Shown here: positions 9,084 through 16,960 of the stretch, one piece after another
Layout of the letters: each line of letters starts with the position of its first letter
Position numbering within the stretch: position 1 is the stretch's first letter
From: JBKEDS01 sp047975545
Lineage (GTDB): Bacteria; Bacteroidota; Bacteroidia; Flavobacteriales; Flavobacteriaceae
Direction: 5' to 3'
NCBI GenBank assembly: GCA_047975545.1
Contig: JBKEDS010000015.1
Coordinates: 1-64,000, forward strand
DNA: 64,000 nucleotides
The notes under the pieces: model-generated
Database searches by the model: none
Told to the model about the DNA's origin: nothing
What the model saw: the letters and a program-made list of their open reading frames with translations, nothing else
Position numbers and translations under genes: made by a program

Positions 9084-9626
9084 ATGCAAGATACATCAAA
9101 ACAATACGATTTGGTTATAGCTACCTGCAAAAGTTTGTTTTTAAAAAAAATGGCCGATTACGGTTGTGCATGGCGTATTATGCGCCTGCCCTCGCTAACC
9201 GACCAAATTTTTATTAAGGCGCAGCGTATTCGCGGACTTCAGGAAAATGCCGTTAGAAAAGTAGACGAAGGCCAAATAAGCGAGTTCATAGGCATAATAA
9301 ACTATTGTGTTATGGCACTTATACAATTGGAAAAAGGCGTGGCGGACCAACCCGATTTATCGGCCAAGGCTGTTACCGAGCTATACGATAAGCACGTAGC
9401 CATTACCAAAAAACTAATGGAAAACAAAAACCACGATTATGGCGAGGCATGGCGCGATATGCGGGTAAGCAGCCTAACCGATTTAATCCTGCAAAAAATC
9501 CTGCGGGTAAAACAAATTGAAAACAACAAAGGCAAAACCTTGGTTAGCGAAGGCACCGATGCCAATTATCAGGATATGATTAATTATGCCGTATTTGCAC
9601 TAATATTGCTTGAAAACGAACAATAA
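9084..9626 (+). CDS. DUF1599 protein with two internal repeats
   Basis: A 180-residue cytosolic protein made of two DUF1599 units. Unit 1 (about residues 10-85) has KKMADYGCAWRIMRLPSLTD and unit 2 (about 100-178) has NHDYGEAWRDMRVSSLTDLI. Both end in a helix that runs INYCVMALIQLE or INYAVFALILLE. The biochemical role is unknown to me. It is the first gene of a plus-strand run with the DoxX-like, TlpA-like and tpiA genes, a neighbourhood common in flavobacteria. Confidence 0.88.
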   Translation: MQDTSKQYDLVIATCKSLFLKKMADYGCAWRIMRLPSLTDQIFIKAQRIRGLQENAVRKVDEGQISEFIGIINYCVMALIQLEKGVADQPDLSAKAVTELYDKHVAITKKLMENKNHDYGEAWRDMRVSSLTDLILQKILRVKQIENNKGKTLVSEGTDANYQDMINYAVFALILLENEQ

Positions 9627-9630
9627 TAAT

Positions 9631-9688
9631 ATCCCATAAACACCCTGATAACCCCATAACCTCATAACCCTAATAACCTCATAACCTA
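9631..9688 (+). repeat. CATAACC-type low-complexity leader
   Basis: The spacer between the DUF1599 and DoxX-like genes is built almost wholly of short variants of CCCATAA, CCTCATAACC and CCTAATAACC. Similar stretches precede tpiA and the ABC ATPase gene at 33940. The run stops directly before the A-rich start region of the DoxX-like gene. Confidence 0.6.
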
Positions 9689-9691
9689 AAA

Positions 9692-11017
9692 ATGAAAATA
9701 TTAGTAGCATTAAGCAGAATATTCGTTGGCGTACTATTTATAATTTCCGGACTTATAAAGCTGAACGACCCTTTGGGGTTTTCGTATAAATTACAGGAAT
9801 ATTTTAGTGCCGATGTGCTAAACCTAACATTTTTTGAACCCTATGCCTTAATTATTTCGGTTTTGGTCGTGGTGTTCGAAGTCGTTCTCGGCGTATTCCT
9901 GTTAATTGGCTACAAACCCAAATTTACGGTTTGGAGCTTGTTGTTAATGATTGTTTTCTTCACTTTCCTAACCTTTTATTCGGCTTATTTCGATAAGGTA
10001 AGGGACTGTGGTTGCTTCGGCGATGCCCTAAAACTAACACCTTGGGGCAGTTTTGCCAAGGATATTGTGCTTCTAATTTTTATACTAATTTTGTTCTTTG
10101 GCGTTAAATACATAACCCCCGTTTTTAATAAATTGTATACCACCATTTTGGCGCTTTCGGGTTTTGCCCTCAGTTTTTGGTTGGCATACCACGTGCTTAT
10201 GCACTTGCCCGTAGTCGATTTTAGGGCCTACGCCATCGGAAAAAACATAACCGAAGGTATGATAATACCGCCCGATGCCCCAAAACCCGTAGTAGAATAC
10301 AATTGGAAATTTAACATAAACGGCGAAGAAAAAACCATAACCAATACCGGCGAATACCCAACGGTAAACGGCGATTTTGTGGGCGTGGACACTAAAGTGA
10401 TAGACGAAGGCTACCAACCGCCCATAGTCGATTTTACTATTGAAGACGAAATGGGCGACGATTTAACCGAATACTATTTAAGCCAAGACCACCTTGTTTT
10501 AATCGTGGCTTATAGTTTGGAACATATTGAAAAAGACGGGGCTGCCAAGTTAAAAACACTATCCGAACGTGCCTTGGCCAACGGGTACGAGGTTATAGGC
10601 CTAACCGCTTCGGGCGAAGAAACCAAAGCAGCAGTAAAAGAAAAATATGGCTTGAATTTTAAATTTTATTTATGCGACGAAAAAGCCCTAAAAACCATAG
10701 TACGCTCCAATCCCGGCGTATTGGAACTTAACAAAGGCACCATAAAACAAAAACTGCACTGGAACGATTTTGAAAAACTACAACTACCAAAAGTTGAACA
10801 CCCGGCAAAACCAAAAAAAATAATTTCAGAAACCAAAATAGCTTATTTCGTAAACGATAGTTTGGTAAGCAAAGCAAACACCGAAGTACTGGACCCCGAA
10901 AACATCGACCGGGTGGAGGTTGTAAAAGATTCGGTAATGCTCCAACAGTACAATTTAGAAAACAACACGACATATTCCTCGATGGTTAAAATCTGGACAA
11001 AAGCACAAACCGAATAA
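9692..11017 (+). CDS. DoxX/MauE-like membrane protein with thioredoxin-fold C-terminus
   Basis: A 441-residue protein. The N-terminal half has about five membrane helices (roughly residues 3-22, 48-70, 76-96, 108-130 and 143-165) with a conserved DCGCFGD loop, as in DoxX/MauE-type proteins of Bacteroidota (I recall the BT_3928 group). The C-terminal half (about 200-440) resembles a TlpA/peroxiredoxin fold (HLVLIVAYSLEH then a redox-fold core) but lacks a CxxC pair. Only three bases separate it from a TlpA-like gene that does have CxxC. The pair suggests a membrane redox carrier and its partner; the substrate is unknown. Confidence 0.85.
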   Translation: MKILVALSRIFVGVLFIISGLIKLNDPLGFSYKLQEYFSADVLNLTFFEPYALIISVLVVVFEVVLGVFLLIGYKPKFTVWSLLLMIVFFTFLTFYSAYFDKVRDCGCFGDALKLTPWGSFAKDIVLLIFILILFFGVKYITPVFNKLYTTILALSGFALSFWLAYHVLMHLPVVDFRAYAIGKNITEGMIIPPDAPKPVVEYNWKFNINGEEKTITNTGEYPTVNGDFVGVDTKVIDEGYQPPIVDFTIEDEMGDDLTEYYLSQDHLVLIVAYSLEHIEKDGAAKLKTLSERALANGYEVIGLTASGEETKAAVKEKYGLNFKFYLCDEKALKTIVRSNPGVLELNKGTIKQKLHWNDFEKLQLPKVEHPAKPKKIISETKIAYFVNDSLVSKANTEVLDPENIDRVEVVKDSVMLQQYNLENNTTYSSMVKIWTKAQTE

Positions 11018-11020
11018 AAA

Positions 11021-11539
11021 ATGAAAAAGTTAGCAAGTATTATATTCCTATTCATAGTTGCCTTGGGCTGTAAAGGCCCGGAGGAGCCTACTCAATTTTC
11101 GGCAGAAGCCTTAGACGATACTTTTGTAACATTACAAGGCGAAACGGTAGCATTTAGCAGCATATTGGAAAAACATAAAGGACAAACCATAGTTATCGAT
11201 GTTTGGGCCTCGTGGTGCAAGGACTGTATCGAGGGCATGCCCAAGGTAAAAACCCTGCAGGACAGCCAAAGCCAAGCCGTTTACGTGTTTTTGTCGTTGG
11301 ACAAAACCCAAGACGCCTGGAAAAAAGGCATAGAAAAATACAACGTAACGGGACAGCATTATTTTATGCAATCCGGCTGGGAAGGCCCTTTCGGCAACTT
11401 TATAAACCTCGATTGGATACCACGCTACATGGTAGTTAACAAAGCAGGCAATATAGCCCTGTACAAAGCCATCGAGGCCGATAATGCCAAATTACTCTCA
11501 ACCATTAAAGCCCCAACCCATAACCACATAAACCCATAA
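11021..11539 (+). CDS. TlpA-like thioredoxin-fold lipoprotein
   Basis: A 172-residue protein with a lipoprotein signal (IIFLFIVALGC, Cys about residue 17) and a thioredoxin-like domain containing WASWCKDC, so the redox pair is CKDC. It would face the periplasm, tethered to a membrane. It lies three bases after the DoxX-like gene, and the two probably work together. The last codons (PTHNHINP) are encoded by the first unit of a 16-base tandem repeat that runs on into the tpiA leader, so the natural C-terminus may have been altered by repeat expansion. Confidence 0.88.
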   Translation: MKKLASIIFLFIVALGCKGPEEPTQFSAEALDDTFVTLQGETVAFSSILEKHKGQTIVIDVWASWCKDCIEGMPKVKTLQDSQSQAVYVFLSLDKTQDAWKKGIEKYNVTGQHYFMQSGWEGPFGNFINLDWIPRYMVVNKAGNIALYKAIEADNAKLLSTIKAPTHNHINP

Positions 11540-11562
11540 CCACATAAACCCATAAACTCAAT
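11517..11562 (+). repeat. 16-base tandem repeat in the tpiA leader
   Basis: CCCATAACCACATAAA occurs at 11517-11532 and 11533-11548, followed by a partial third unit. The repeat begins inside the coding end of the TlpA-like gene and ends just before the tpiA start. Confidence 0.75.
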
Positions 11563-11566
11563 AAAC

Positions 11567-12316
11567 ATGAGACAACAAATAGTAGCAGGAAACTGGAAAA
11601 TGAACAACGATGTAACCGAAACCGAATCGTTAATCAAAACATTAAAAGCCCAAACCCAAACCTCGAAAGCCGAAGTTATGGTAGCGCCAACCTTTACCAA
11701 CCTATATCAAGCCGTTCAAGCATTAAAGGGCAGTAATATAGAAGTCGTGGCGCAAAACATGCACTTTGCCGAAAACGGGGCCTACACGGGCGAAATAAGT
11801 GCAAGCATGCTAAAAAGCGTAGGTGTTAAAACCGTTATTTTGGGCCATAGCGAGCGCCGCGCCTACTTTAACGAAACCGACGAAACCCTTGCCAAAAAGG
11901 TAAATGCCGCTTTAGCCAATAACATGCGTATAATCTTTTGTTTTGGCGAGGAGCTGGCCGACCGAAAATCGGGCAACCACGAAAACGTGGTAGAAAGCCA
12001 AATAAAAAACGCCCTGTTCCATCTGGAAGCCGATGCCCTTAAAAACATCGTGCTGGCCTACGAACCCGTTTGGGCCATAGGCACGGGCGAAACCGCCACG
12101 CCCGAACAAGCGCAAGATATGCACGCCTTTATACGTAAAACCTTGGCCAATAAATACGGCAACGGCACGGCAGATGGCGTATCCATTCTGTACGGCGGAA
12201 GCGTAAAACCAAGCAACGCCCGGGAAATTTTTTCCAAACCCGATGTCGATGGCGGCTTAATAGGCGGTGCATCGTTAAAAGCCGAGGATTTTTATGCCAT
12301 TGTAAATGCGTATTAA
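11567..12316 (+). CDS. tpiA: Triosephosphate isomerase
   Basis: A 249-residue glycolytic TIM-barrel enzyme that interconverts dihydroxyacetone phosphate and glyceraldehyde 3-phosphate. It starts with RQQIVAGNWKMN (active-site Lys), has the catalytic His in ILGHSERR, the catalytic Glu in AYEPVWAIGTG with the flexible loop following, and the phosphate-binding ILYGGSVKPSNA. Length is normal. It is the last gene of the DUF1599-DoxX-TlpA run and is followed by a hairpin element and a strong terminator. Confidence 0.97.
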   Translation: MRQQIVAGNWKMNNDVTETESLIKTLKAQTQTSKAEVMVAPTFTNLYQAVQALKGSNIEVVAQNMHFAENGAYTGEISASMLKSVGVKTVILGHSERRAYFNETDETLAKKVNAALANNMRIIFCFGEELADRKSGNHENVVESQIKNALFHLEADALKNIVLAYEPVWAIGTGETATPEQAQDMHAFIRKTLANKYGNGTADGVSILYGGSVKPSNAREIFSKPDVDGGLIGGASLKAEDFYAIVNAY

Positions 12317-12328
12317 AGCGTATAATTA

Positions 12329-12478
12329 GGGCATTCCCTTTCAGGTCGCGCTTTCCGTTATATCTTTTATGCCAAATTTGTTTCGGCATATCCCACAAGT
12401 GCGTACCAACCAATATTAGCCTCGTTTTTCAACCGTTTATTTAACGGCATAAAAGGATGCCACTGCAATCGCTAATGC
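12329..12478. repeat. Hairpin-rich repeat element (R2), copy 1
   Basis: The left part (GGGCATTCCC, then TCGCGCTTTCCGTTATATC) and the right part (GGCATAAAAGGATGCC, then CAATCGCTAATGC) match the copy at 29393-29554. The arms TCTTTTATGCC and GGCATAAAAG can pair. The middle of about 70 bases is unrelated between copies. Elements of this look are frequent between genes in Bacteroidota. Confidence 0.65.
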
Positions 12479-12484
12479 AAAAAA

Positions 12485-12519
12485 CAAAACCGCCCCGAAA
12501 AAGGGCGGTTTTGTTTTTT
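12485..12519. terminator. Bidirectional intrinsic terminator between tpiA and porin
   Basis: An 11-bp stem, CAAAACCGCCC paired with GGGCGGTTTTG, closes a CGAAAAA loop. T-rich on the right and A-rich on the left, it can serve both the tpiA transcript and the convergent porin transcript. Confidence 0.85.
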
Positions 12520-12544
12520 ATCAATACAGGAAATTCAAACCCTA

Positions 12545-13747
12545 TTAAATTCCAATTTCAACCTGAAAACGCAAGTACCAATTGTTGTAATTGGTGCCAT
12601 TAAAATGGTTAAGGTCGGTTTTGGTTAGTTCGGCTTGAAGTTTTAGCGCATGCTCCCAAATATATTTGGTTACCCCCAAGCTGTATTGGTTGGTTTCGGG
12701 GGCAATGGCTTCAATATCCTTATGGGGTTTTTGGTACGAAAAACGCCCGATAACCTCGTAATTGTTCTCAAAAACATAACTTAATTGCGCATCAACACCA
12801 CCGCCCGTAAAAACATACTGGGTATCGGTAATATCGTCGGGGTTAACGGTAATGGGGTCTTTGGCCTGTCGGGACATGTAGGCCGTTTGGAACGCCCAGC
12901 CGTTGTATTTTAAAATGGCATCCAAAAGCAAGGAACGCATATCGCGTTTTTCAAATAATTCGTTACCTATGGTTCCCCGTGTCCGGCGGGCTTTTTCGTT
13001 GTAATGGTACGTGCCGGATAGCATTAGTTTAGGGGTATCTTCACGTTTTACGTCGCCTTCAAAAAAAGCGCCGTTTCCTTTAAACGTTCCAAAGGGGAAT
13101 AGTTCCATACGCCCGGTAAAGGCCAATCCGTTATCGGGGCTTTTGGTCCAATTACGCCCTTCGCCCGTGCTTATGGCTGTTTTAACATTGTACGAAAACG
13201 TGTTTTCGTTTTCGTTAAGGTAATAAGCATGCAGGCCAAAATCACGGTCAATATTAAACAAACCGTTATTTACCGAGCGGTCGGTTAACTGCAAGGCGCC
13301 GGAGGAGTTTATGCGCTGGCGGTTTCCGGGCAGTTTGGTTTGCCCAAAACCAAAGTTCCAATGCTTGTTGGGGCGGTAAAACACAATAGCATCCCGGATA
13401 ATGTTTATATTGCCGTTATCCTCCAAAGGGCCTACGTCGTTGGGCGAAAACGATAATTGTATAACGTATAAAATCCTGGGATCGCCCACATAACCATCAA
13501 AACGTAAACGCAATCTTCTAACCATAGCTTCATAAGCGGGGTCGCTGCCCTCGGTATCGTAATAGGTCATACGGTTTTGCATCCTAAACCTAATGTTGAG
13601 CTTAAAAATGCTGTCGGGCGATGTTATGCCAAGCCCCTTTCCGTAGCTGTAATAGGGCAGGGCGGACAGTTTAATGTCGTTGTCCTGCTGGGCATAAATG
13701 TTAGTAATACAAAATATTAAAATCAGGGCGAATACAAATCTTTTCAT
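12545..13747 (-). CDS. OprO/OprP-type outer-membrane porin
   Basis: A 400-residue protein with a signal peptide ending near AQQDN (about residue 20) and a long run of alternating Tyr/Arg-rich strands, as in the phosphate/polyphosphate-selective porin family. Conserved features include RFRMQNRMTYYDTE, LRLRFDGYVGDP and a terminal LRFQVEIGI. Such porins pass small anions across the outer membrane; the ion here is not readable. The start ATG at 13747 is divergent from prmA, and a minus-strand -7 box sits at 13766-13773. Confidence 0.85.
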   Translation of the reverse strand: MKRFVFALILIFCITNIYAQQDNDIKLSALPYYSYGKGLGITSPDSIFKLNIRFRMQNRMTYYDTEGSDPAYEAMVRRLRLRFDGYVGDPRILYVIQLSFSPNDVGPLEDNGNINIIRDAIVFYRPNKHWNFGFGQTKLPGNRQRINSSGALQLTDRSVNNGLFNIDRDFGLHAYYLNENENTFSYNVKTAISTGEGRNWTKSPDNGLAFTGRMELFPFGTFKGNGAFFEGDVKREDTPKLMLSGTYHYNEKARRTRGTIGNELFEKRDMRSLLLDAILKYNGWAFQTAYMSRQAKDPITVNPDDITDTQYVFTGGGVDAQLSYVFENNYEVIGRFSYQKPHKDIEAIAPETNQYSLGVTKYIWEHALKLQAELTKTDLNHFNGTNYNNWYLRFQVEIGI

Positions 13748-13758
13748 AAAGTTTCAAT

Positions 13759-13785
13759 TTGGCTTCAAAAGTAATGGTATTTTTG
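13759..13785 (+). promoter_or_regulatory. prmA promoter overlapping a divergent porin promoter
   Basis: TTG at 13759-13761, a 16-base gap, and TATTTTTG at 13778-13785 match the Bacteroidota promoter in the prmA direction. On the minus strand TACTTTTG at 13766-13773 is a -7 box for the porin. The two lie within 20 bases, so RNA polymerase could occupy only one at a time. Confidence 0.6.
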
Positions 13786-13808
13786 CAAATATTAAAAGCG
13801 AATTTACA

Positions 13809-14645
13809 ATGGCAAACACCACATATATAGCTTACACCTTTACGGTAAGCCCCCTGCAGCCCGCCACCGAAATTTTAATAGCCGAATTGGGCGAGGTTGG
13901 TTTCGAGAGTTTTATTGAAACCGAAACAGGCCTTTCGGCATATATACAGAAAACCGATTGGTACGATGCTATTTTAAACGATATTCAAATTTTAAATTCC
14001 GATGAGTTTGAAATTTCTTTTACATTTGAAGATATAGAACAAACCAACTGGAACGAGGAGTGGGAAAAAAACTTTAATCCAATAGAAGTCGATGGCACTT
14101 GTACCGTGCGTGCGCCATTTCACCCAAAACCCGAAACCCGATACGACATAATAATAGAACCCAAAATGAGCTTTGGCACGGGGCACCACGAAACCACTCA
14201 CATGATGATTCAGTATATATTAAACAACGATTTTAGCAGTAAATCGGTTTTGGATATGGGCTGTGGCACGGGCGTACTGGCTATTTTGGCCGAAAAAAGG
14301 GGCGCTAAGCCCTTGGATGCGGTCGATTACGATAATTGGTGCTACCTAAATAGTATGGAAAACGTAGAGAAAAATAATTGCAAGCACATTGCTGTAATTG
14401 AGGGTGATGCCTCCGCATTGGGCCACAAAACATACGATGTGGTTATAGCCAATATTAATCGCAATATTTTATTGCAGGATATGGCGGTTTACGTGTCCGT
14501 GCTTAATAAAAACGGCATGTTGTTTTTAAGCGGGTTTTACAATAGCGATATTCCCGTTATCCAAGCCGAATGCGAAAAACATAAGTTAAAATTTGCCGAA
14601 AAATTAGAACGGAACAATTGGGTTGCCCTAAAATTTTTAAATTAG
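13809..14645 (+). CDS. prmA: Ribosomal protein L11 methyltransferase
   Basis: A 278-residue S-adenosylmethionine-dependent enzyme that methylates ribosomal protein L11. The N-terminal substrate domain (about residues 1-90) is followed by MSFGTGHHETT and the SAM motif LDMGCGTGVLAIL, and VVIANINRN forms the later NPPY-like motif. The start at 13809 (MANTTYIAYTF) is chosen because the longer frame would run back across the promoter and into porin sequence. The clpS gene follows after 14 bases. Confidence 0.95.
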   Translation: MANTTYIAYTFTVSPLQPATEILIAELGEVGFESFIETETGLSAYIQKTDWYDAILNDIQILNSDEFEISFTFEDIEQTNWNEEWEKNFNPIEVDGTCTVRAPFHPKPETRYDIIIEPKMSFGTGHHETTHMMIQYILNNDFSSKSVLDMGCGTGVLAILAEKRGAKPLDAVDYDNWCYLNSMENVEKNNCKHIAVIEGDASALGHKTYDVVIANINRNILLQDMAVYVSVLNKNGMLFLSGFYNSDIPVIQAECEKHKLKFAEKLERNNWVALKFLN

Positions 14646-14659
14646 TAAAAAATTTGCCT

Positions 14660-14935
14660 ATGGCCACAAAAGAAAAAACCTTAGAAAATGTATTGTTAAA
14701 AGAAACGGTACAAAAGCAAAGCGAAATCGTGCTGTACAACGACGATGTTAACACCTTCGACCACGTTATAGAAACCCTTATTTATGTTTGTAACCATACC
14801 GCCGAACAAGCCGAACAATGCTCCTTAATTGTACACTACAACGGAAAATGTACAGTTAAAACAGGCGATTATAACGATTTAAAACCGCAATGTTCCAAAT
14901 TGCTGCAAGCGGGTTTAAGTGCCGGAATTATTTAG
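14660..14935 (+). CDS. clpS: Clp protease adaptor ClpS
   Basis: A 91-residue adaptor that delivers N-degron substrates to the ClpA/ClpC-ClpP protease. The conserved LYNDDVNTFDHVIETL forms the substrate pocket region, followed by a helix with HTAEQAEQCSLIVH and YNGKCTVKTG. The start at 14660 (MATKEKTLEN) is preferred to an upstream in-frame start that overlaps prmA. Its 3' end overlaps that of the convergent DUF2892 gene by 8 bases. Confidence 0.93.
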   Translation: MATKEKTLENVLLKETVQKQSEIVLYNDDVNTFDHVIETLIYVCNHTAEQAEQCSLIVHYNGKCTVKTGDYNDLKPQCSKLLQAGLSAGII

Positions 14936-15146
14936 GATTAGTTGTTTTTCTTTTACAAGTTTTAATACCTATTAAGGAGTATACCGGGCAAAAACTCATT
15001 AAACCGGTAATTAGGCATACGATAGATAAAACCATGAGGGCAAAACCCAAAGAGCCTTCAATTATATTTGAAAAATAAAGTGCCGCCATTGTTAAAAACA
15101 GCAAAACTCTTAATATTTTATCCAATATGCCGATGTTTTTTTCCAT
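14928..15146 (-). CDS. DUF2892 (YgaP-type) small membrane protein
   Basis: A 72-residue protein with two membrane helices (about residues 12-31 and 34-58) and the family features MEKNIGILDKILRVLL and GLMSFCPVYSLIGI. DUF2892 proteins often accompany sulfur-handling genes. Here the YeeE/YedE pair lies directly upstream on the same strand, which supports a shared sulfur role. The function itself is unknown. Confidence 0.88.
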   Translation of the reverse strand: MEKNIGILDKILRVLLFLTMAALYFSNIIEGSLGFALMVLSIVCLITGLMSFCPVYSLIGIKTCKRKTTNPK

Positions 15147-15197
15147 AGATGGGTTATTGTTTGTCGCAAATATATGATTTTAAACGGGTTGTGAAAA

Positions 15198-15614
15198 TTA
15201 ATGGAGCAATTTATCCTTTAAAAGCCCGTATATAAACGTACCAACAAGAGCTGCTGCAATAACAATTAACATACTGTAAACACCCGTTCCCAGCAAAATA
15301 TACATAGGACCTGGGCAAGCACCAATCAAGGCCCAACCAAGACCAAAAGTAATGCCGCCAAGGATATAACCAACAAACCCCTTTTCTTTTTTGGGTACGG
15401 AAATGGCTTTGCCTTTTATGTTTTTTATATGGTTTCTTTTTGAAATTTGAACAAAAATAATACCCGTAATAACAGCAGTACCTATTATGCCGTACATGTG
15501 AAAGGATTGAAAGCGAAACATTTCATAAATGCGGTACCACGACACGGCTTCGGATTTTGTTAAAATAATACCGAAAAAGATACCTACCAATAAAAACTTT
15601 AAAAATTTCATCAT
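15198..15614 (-). CDS. YeeE/YedE-related transporter subunit (DUF6691 type)
   Basis: A 138-residue membrane protein with about four helices and the family motifs GITFGLGWALIGACPGP. In Bacteroidota this half is encoded beside a second YeeE/YedE protein, and together they correspond to one full-length thiosulfate/sulfur-compound transporter. The start (tandem ATG at 15614 and 15611) lies immediately after the stop of the upstream half, so the two are translationally coupled. The substrate is inferred from the YeeE family. Confidence 0.88.
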   Translation of the reverse strand: MMKFLKFLLVGIFFGIILTKSEAVSWYRIYEMFRFQSFHMYGIIGTAVITGIIFVQISKRNHIKNIKGKAISVPKKEKGFVGYILGGITFGLGWALIGACPGPMYILLGTGVYSMLIVIAAALVGTFIYGLLKDKLLH

Positions 15615-16172
15615 TTAAAAAATTAAGGGAAAAATAAGATTGGCCATAATTAATCCGCCAATAAAAAAACCAATTACGGCAATTAACGACGGTTTTTGTA
15701 AACTGCTTAATCCTGTTATGGCATGCCCCGATGTACAGCCGCCGGCATAACGCGTGCCAAAGCCTACCAAAAGCCCGCCAATAATTAAAAGCAAAAGGCC
15801 TTTAGGCGTGCTAATAGCTTTTGCTCCATACATTTCGTTGGGTACTAAGGTTTCGCCCACATTTTTAAAACCCATACTTTGTAATTCGGCAATGGTGGTG
15901 GGGTTTAAATTGGTGGAGGTGGGGTTTGATAAGTATTGCGTGGCAATAAAACCGCCCAAGCATGCGCCCAAAATAACAACAAGGTTCCAAATTTGTTTTT
16001 TCCAATTAAAGTTGAAAAATGCCGAAAATTTTCCGCAGCCCAACATGCCGCACATGGCCCGTAAGCTGGACGAAATGCCAAAGGTTTTGCCAAAGTATAG
16101 CAGTAGTGCCATAACCAAAGCAATTAAAGGCCCGGAAATATACCAAGGCCACGGATTAAAAATAGCAGTCAT
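15615..16172 (-). CDS. YeeE/YedE family transporter subunit
   Basis: A protein of 185 residues (187 if the ATG at 16178 is used) with about five membrane helices and conserved Cys/Gly motifs: AMCGMLGCG and GFGTRYAGGCTSGHAITGLS. The longer open frame to 16349 is rejected as the start because it would read through the tRNA gene on the opposite strand. It forms an operon with the second half directly downstream and probably with the DUF2892 gene, suggesting import of a reduced sulfur compound. Confidence 0.88.
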   Translation of the reverse strand: MTAIFNPWPWYISGPLIALVMALLLYFGKTFGISSSLRAMCGMLGCGKFSAFFNFNWKKQIWNLVVILGACLGGFIATQYLSNPTSTNLNPTTIAELQSMGFKNVGETLVPNEMYGAKAISTPKGLLLLIIGGLLVGFGTRYAGGCTSGHAITGLSSLQKPSLIAVIGFFIGGLIMANLIFPLIF

Positions 16173-16263
16173 ACACATTTTTTTTGCGAATGTAAGAAAA
16201 ATAATTATAACGTTGAGATTTTGTATTTTTCGCCCCCTGATAATATTTTTAATTAAAGTTTGG

Positions 16264-16291
16264 TTGTGTTTTAATAAAAAGTGTATATTTG
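16264..16291 (+). promoter_or_regulatory. Promoter of tRNA-Arg
   Basis: TTG at 16264-16266, a 17-base gap and TATATTTG at 16284-16291. The expected transcription start, about 7 bases on, falls just before the tRNA at 16307. Confidence 0.75.
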
Positions 16292-16306
16292 CACCCACAA
16301 AATAAC

Positions 16307-16380
16307 GGCCTCGTGGCGCAACTGAATAGCGCACTTGATTACGGCTCAAGAGGTTACAGGTTTGAATCCTGTCGAGGTCA
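16307..16380 (+). tRNA. tRNA-Arg (anticodon ACG)
   Basis: The cloverleaf folds fully: acceptor GGCCTCG with CGAGGTC (one G-U), D-stem GCGC/GCGC, anticodon stem CTTGA/TCAAG around the loop TTACGGC, giving anticodon ACG, and T-stem ACAGG/CCTGT with loop TTTGAAT. A34 would be converted to inosine to read CGU, CGC and CGA. CCA is not encoded. The integrase remnant downstream suggests this tRNA once served as an integration site. Confidence 0.95.
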
Positions 16381-16406
16381 CTAAAAGCTAGTTAAAGAGC
16401 TTCCAC

Positions 16407-16443
16407 AACCACACAATTCTTGTGAATTGTGTGGTTTTTAAGT
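16407..16443 (+). terminator. Intrinsic terminator after tRNA-Arg
   Basis: A perfect 13-bp stem, AACCACACAATTC with GAATTGTGTGGTT, loop TTGT, followed by TTTAAG and further T residues. Confidence 0.85.
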
Positions 16444-16615
16444 TTTTATGGGTTCATTTAATTTGATTTGTTTTGAATTAAAATGGACGCTATTCGACAG
16501 CCAAAAAGCAAAGTGTCTGCTTTGGCAGACATTTTGAATATTTTGATATATTGAATTGGTATAGTTGATTTGACTTTCGTCTCGAAAAATGTTTAATAAT
16601 TAAAAGACGGCAACT

Positions 16616-16949
16616 ATGAGAAGCACCAACACATTTTCTATTCTTTTTTTGGTTAATCAAAAAAATAAGAATGACAATCAAGCATTGCTTTATGCTAGAA
16701 TTACAGTGAATGGTAAACGAGTTAACTTAAGCCTTAAACGTAAAATTGATGTTTCGCTATGGGACTCAAAAGAAAAGGGTCAAAGGAACGACAAGCGAAG
16801 CAAGACAATTAAATTTGTATTTGGATCAAACCCACACAAGATTATTTCAATGCTATCAAGATTTGAAATACAAGGGAGAGTTAATAACAGCTCAACTGAT
16901 TAAAGCCAGTTATGCAGGTGAGTTGGAAACAAGTAAAACTCTTTTATAG
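16616..16949 (+). pseudogene. Tyrosine integrase, N-terminal remnant with frameshift
   Basis: The first part (MRSTNTFSILFLVNQKNK to IDVSLWDSK, residues 1-60) is the Arm-DNA-binding domain of Bacteroidota phage/transposon integrases. The frame breaks in an A/G run near 16768-16782. A second frame continues the same protein with RVKGTTSEARQLNLYLDQ and LITAQLIKASYAGE to a stop at 16947-16949. The core-binding and catalytic domains with the R-H-R-Y residues are gone. It begins 236 bases after tRNA-Arg. Both the shift and the deletion indicate a dead gene. Confidence 0.85.
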
Positions 16950-16960
16950 CTTATGAATTA

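Noticed and set aside
13698..13808. N-terminal extension of prmA
   Set aside because: The extra 37 codons overlap the porin start and the prmA promoter itself.
16173..16349. Longer start for the YeeE/YedE gene
   Set aside because: The extension would read through the tRNA-Arg gene and its promoter; family members start at the helix that follows 16172.
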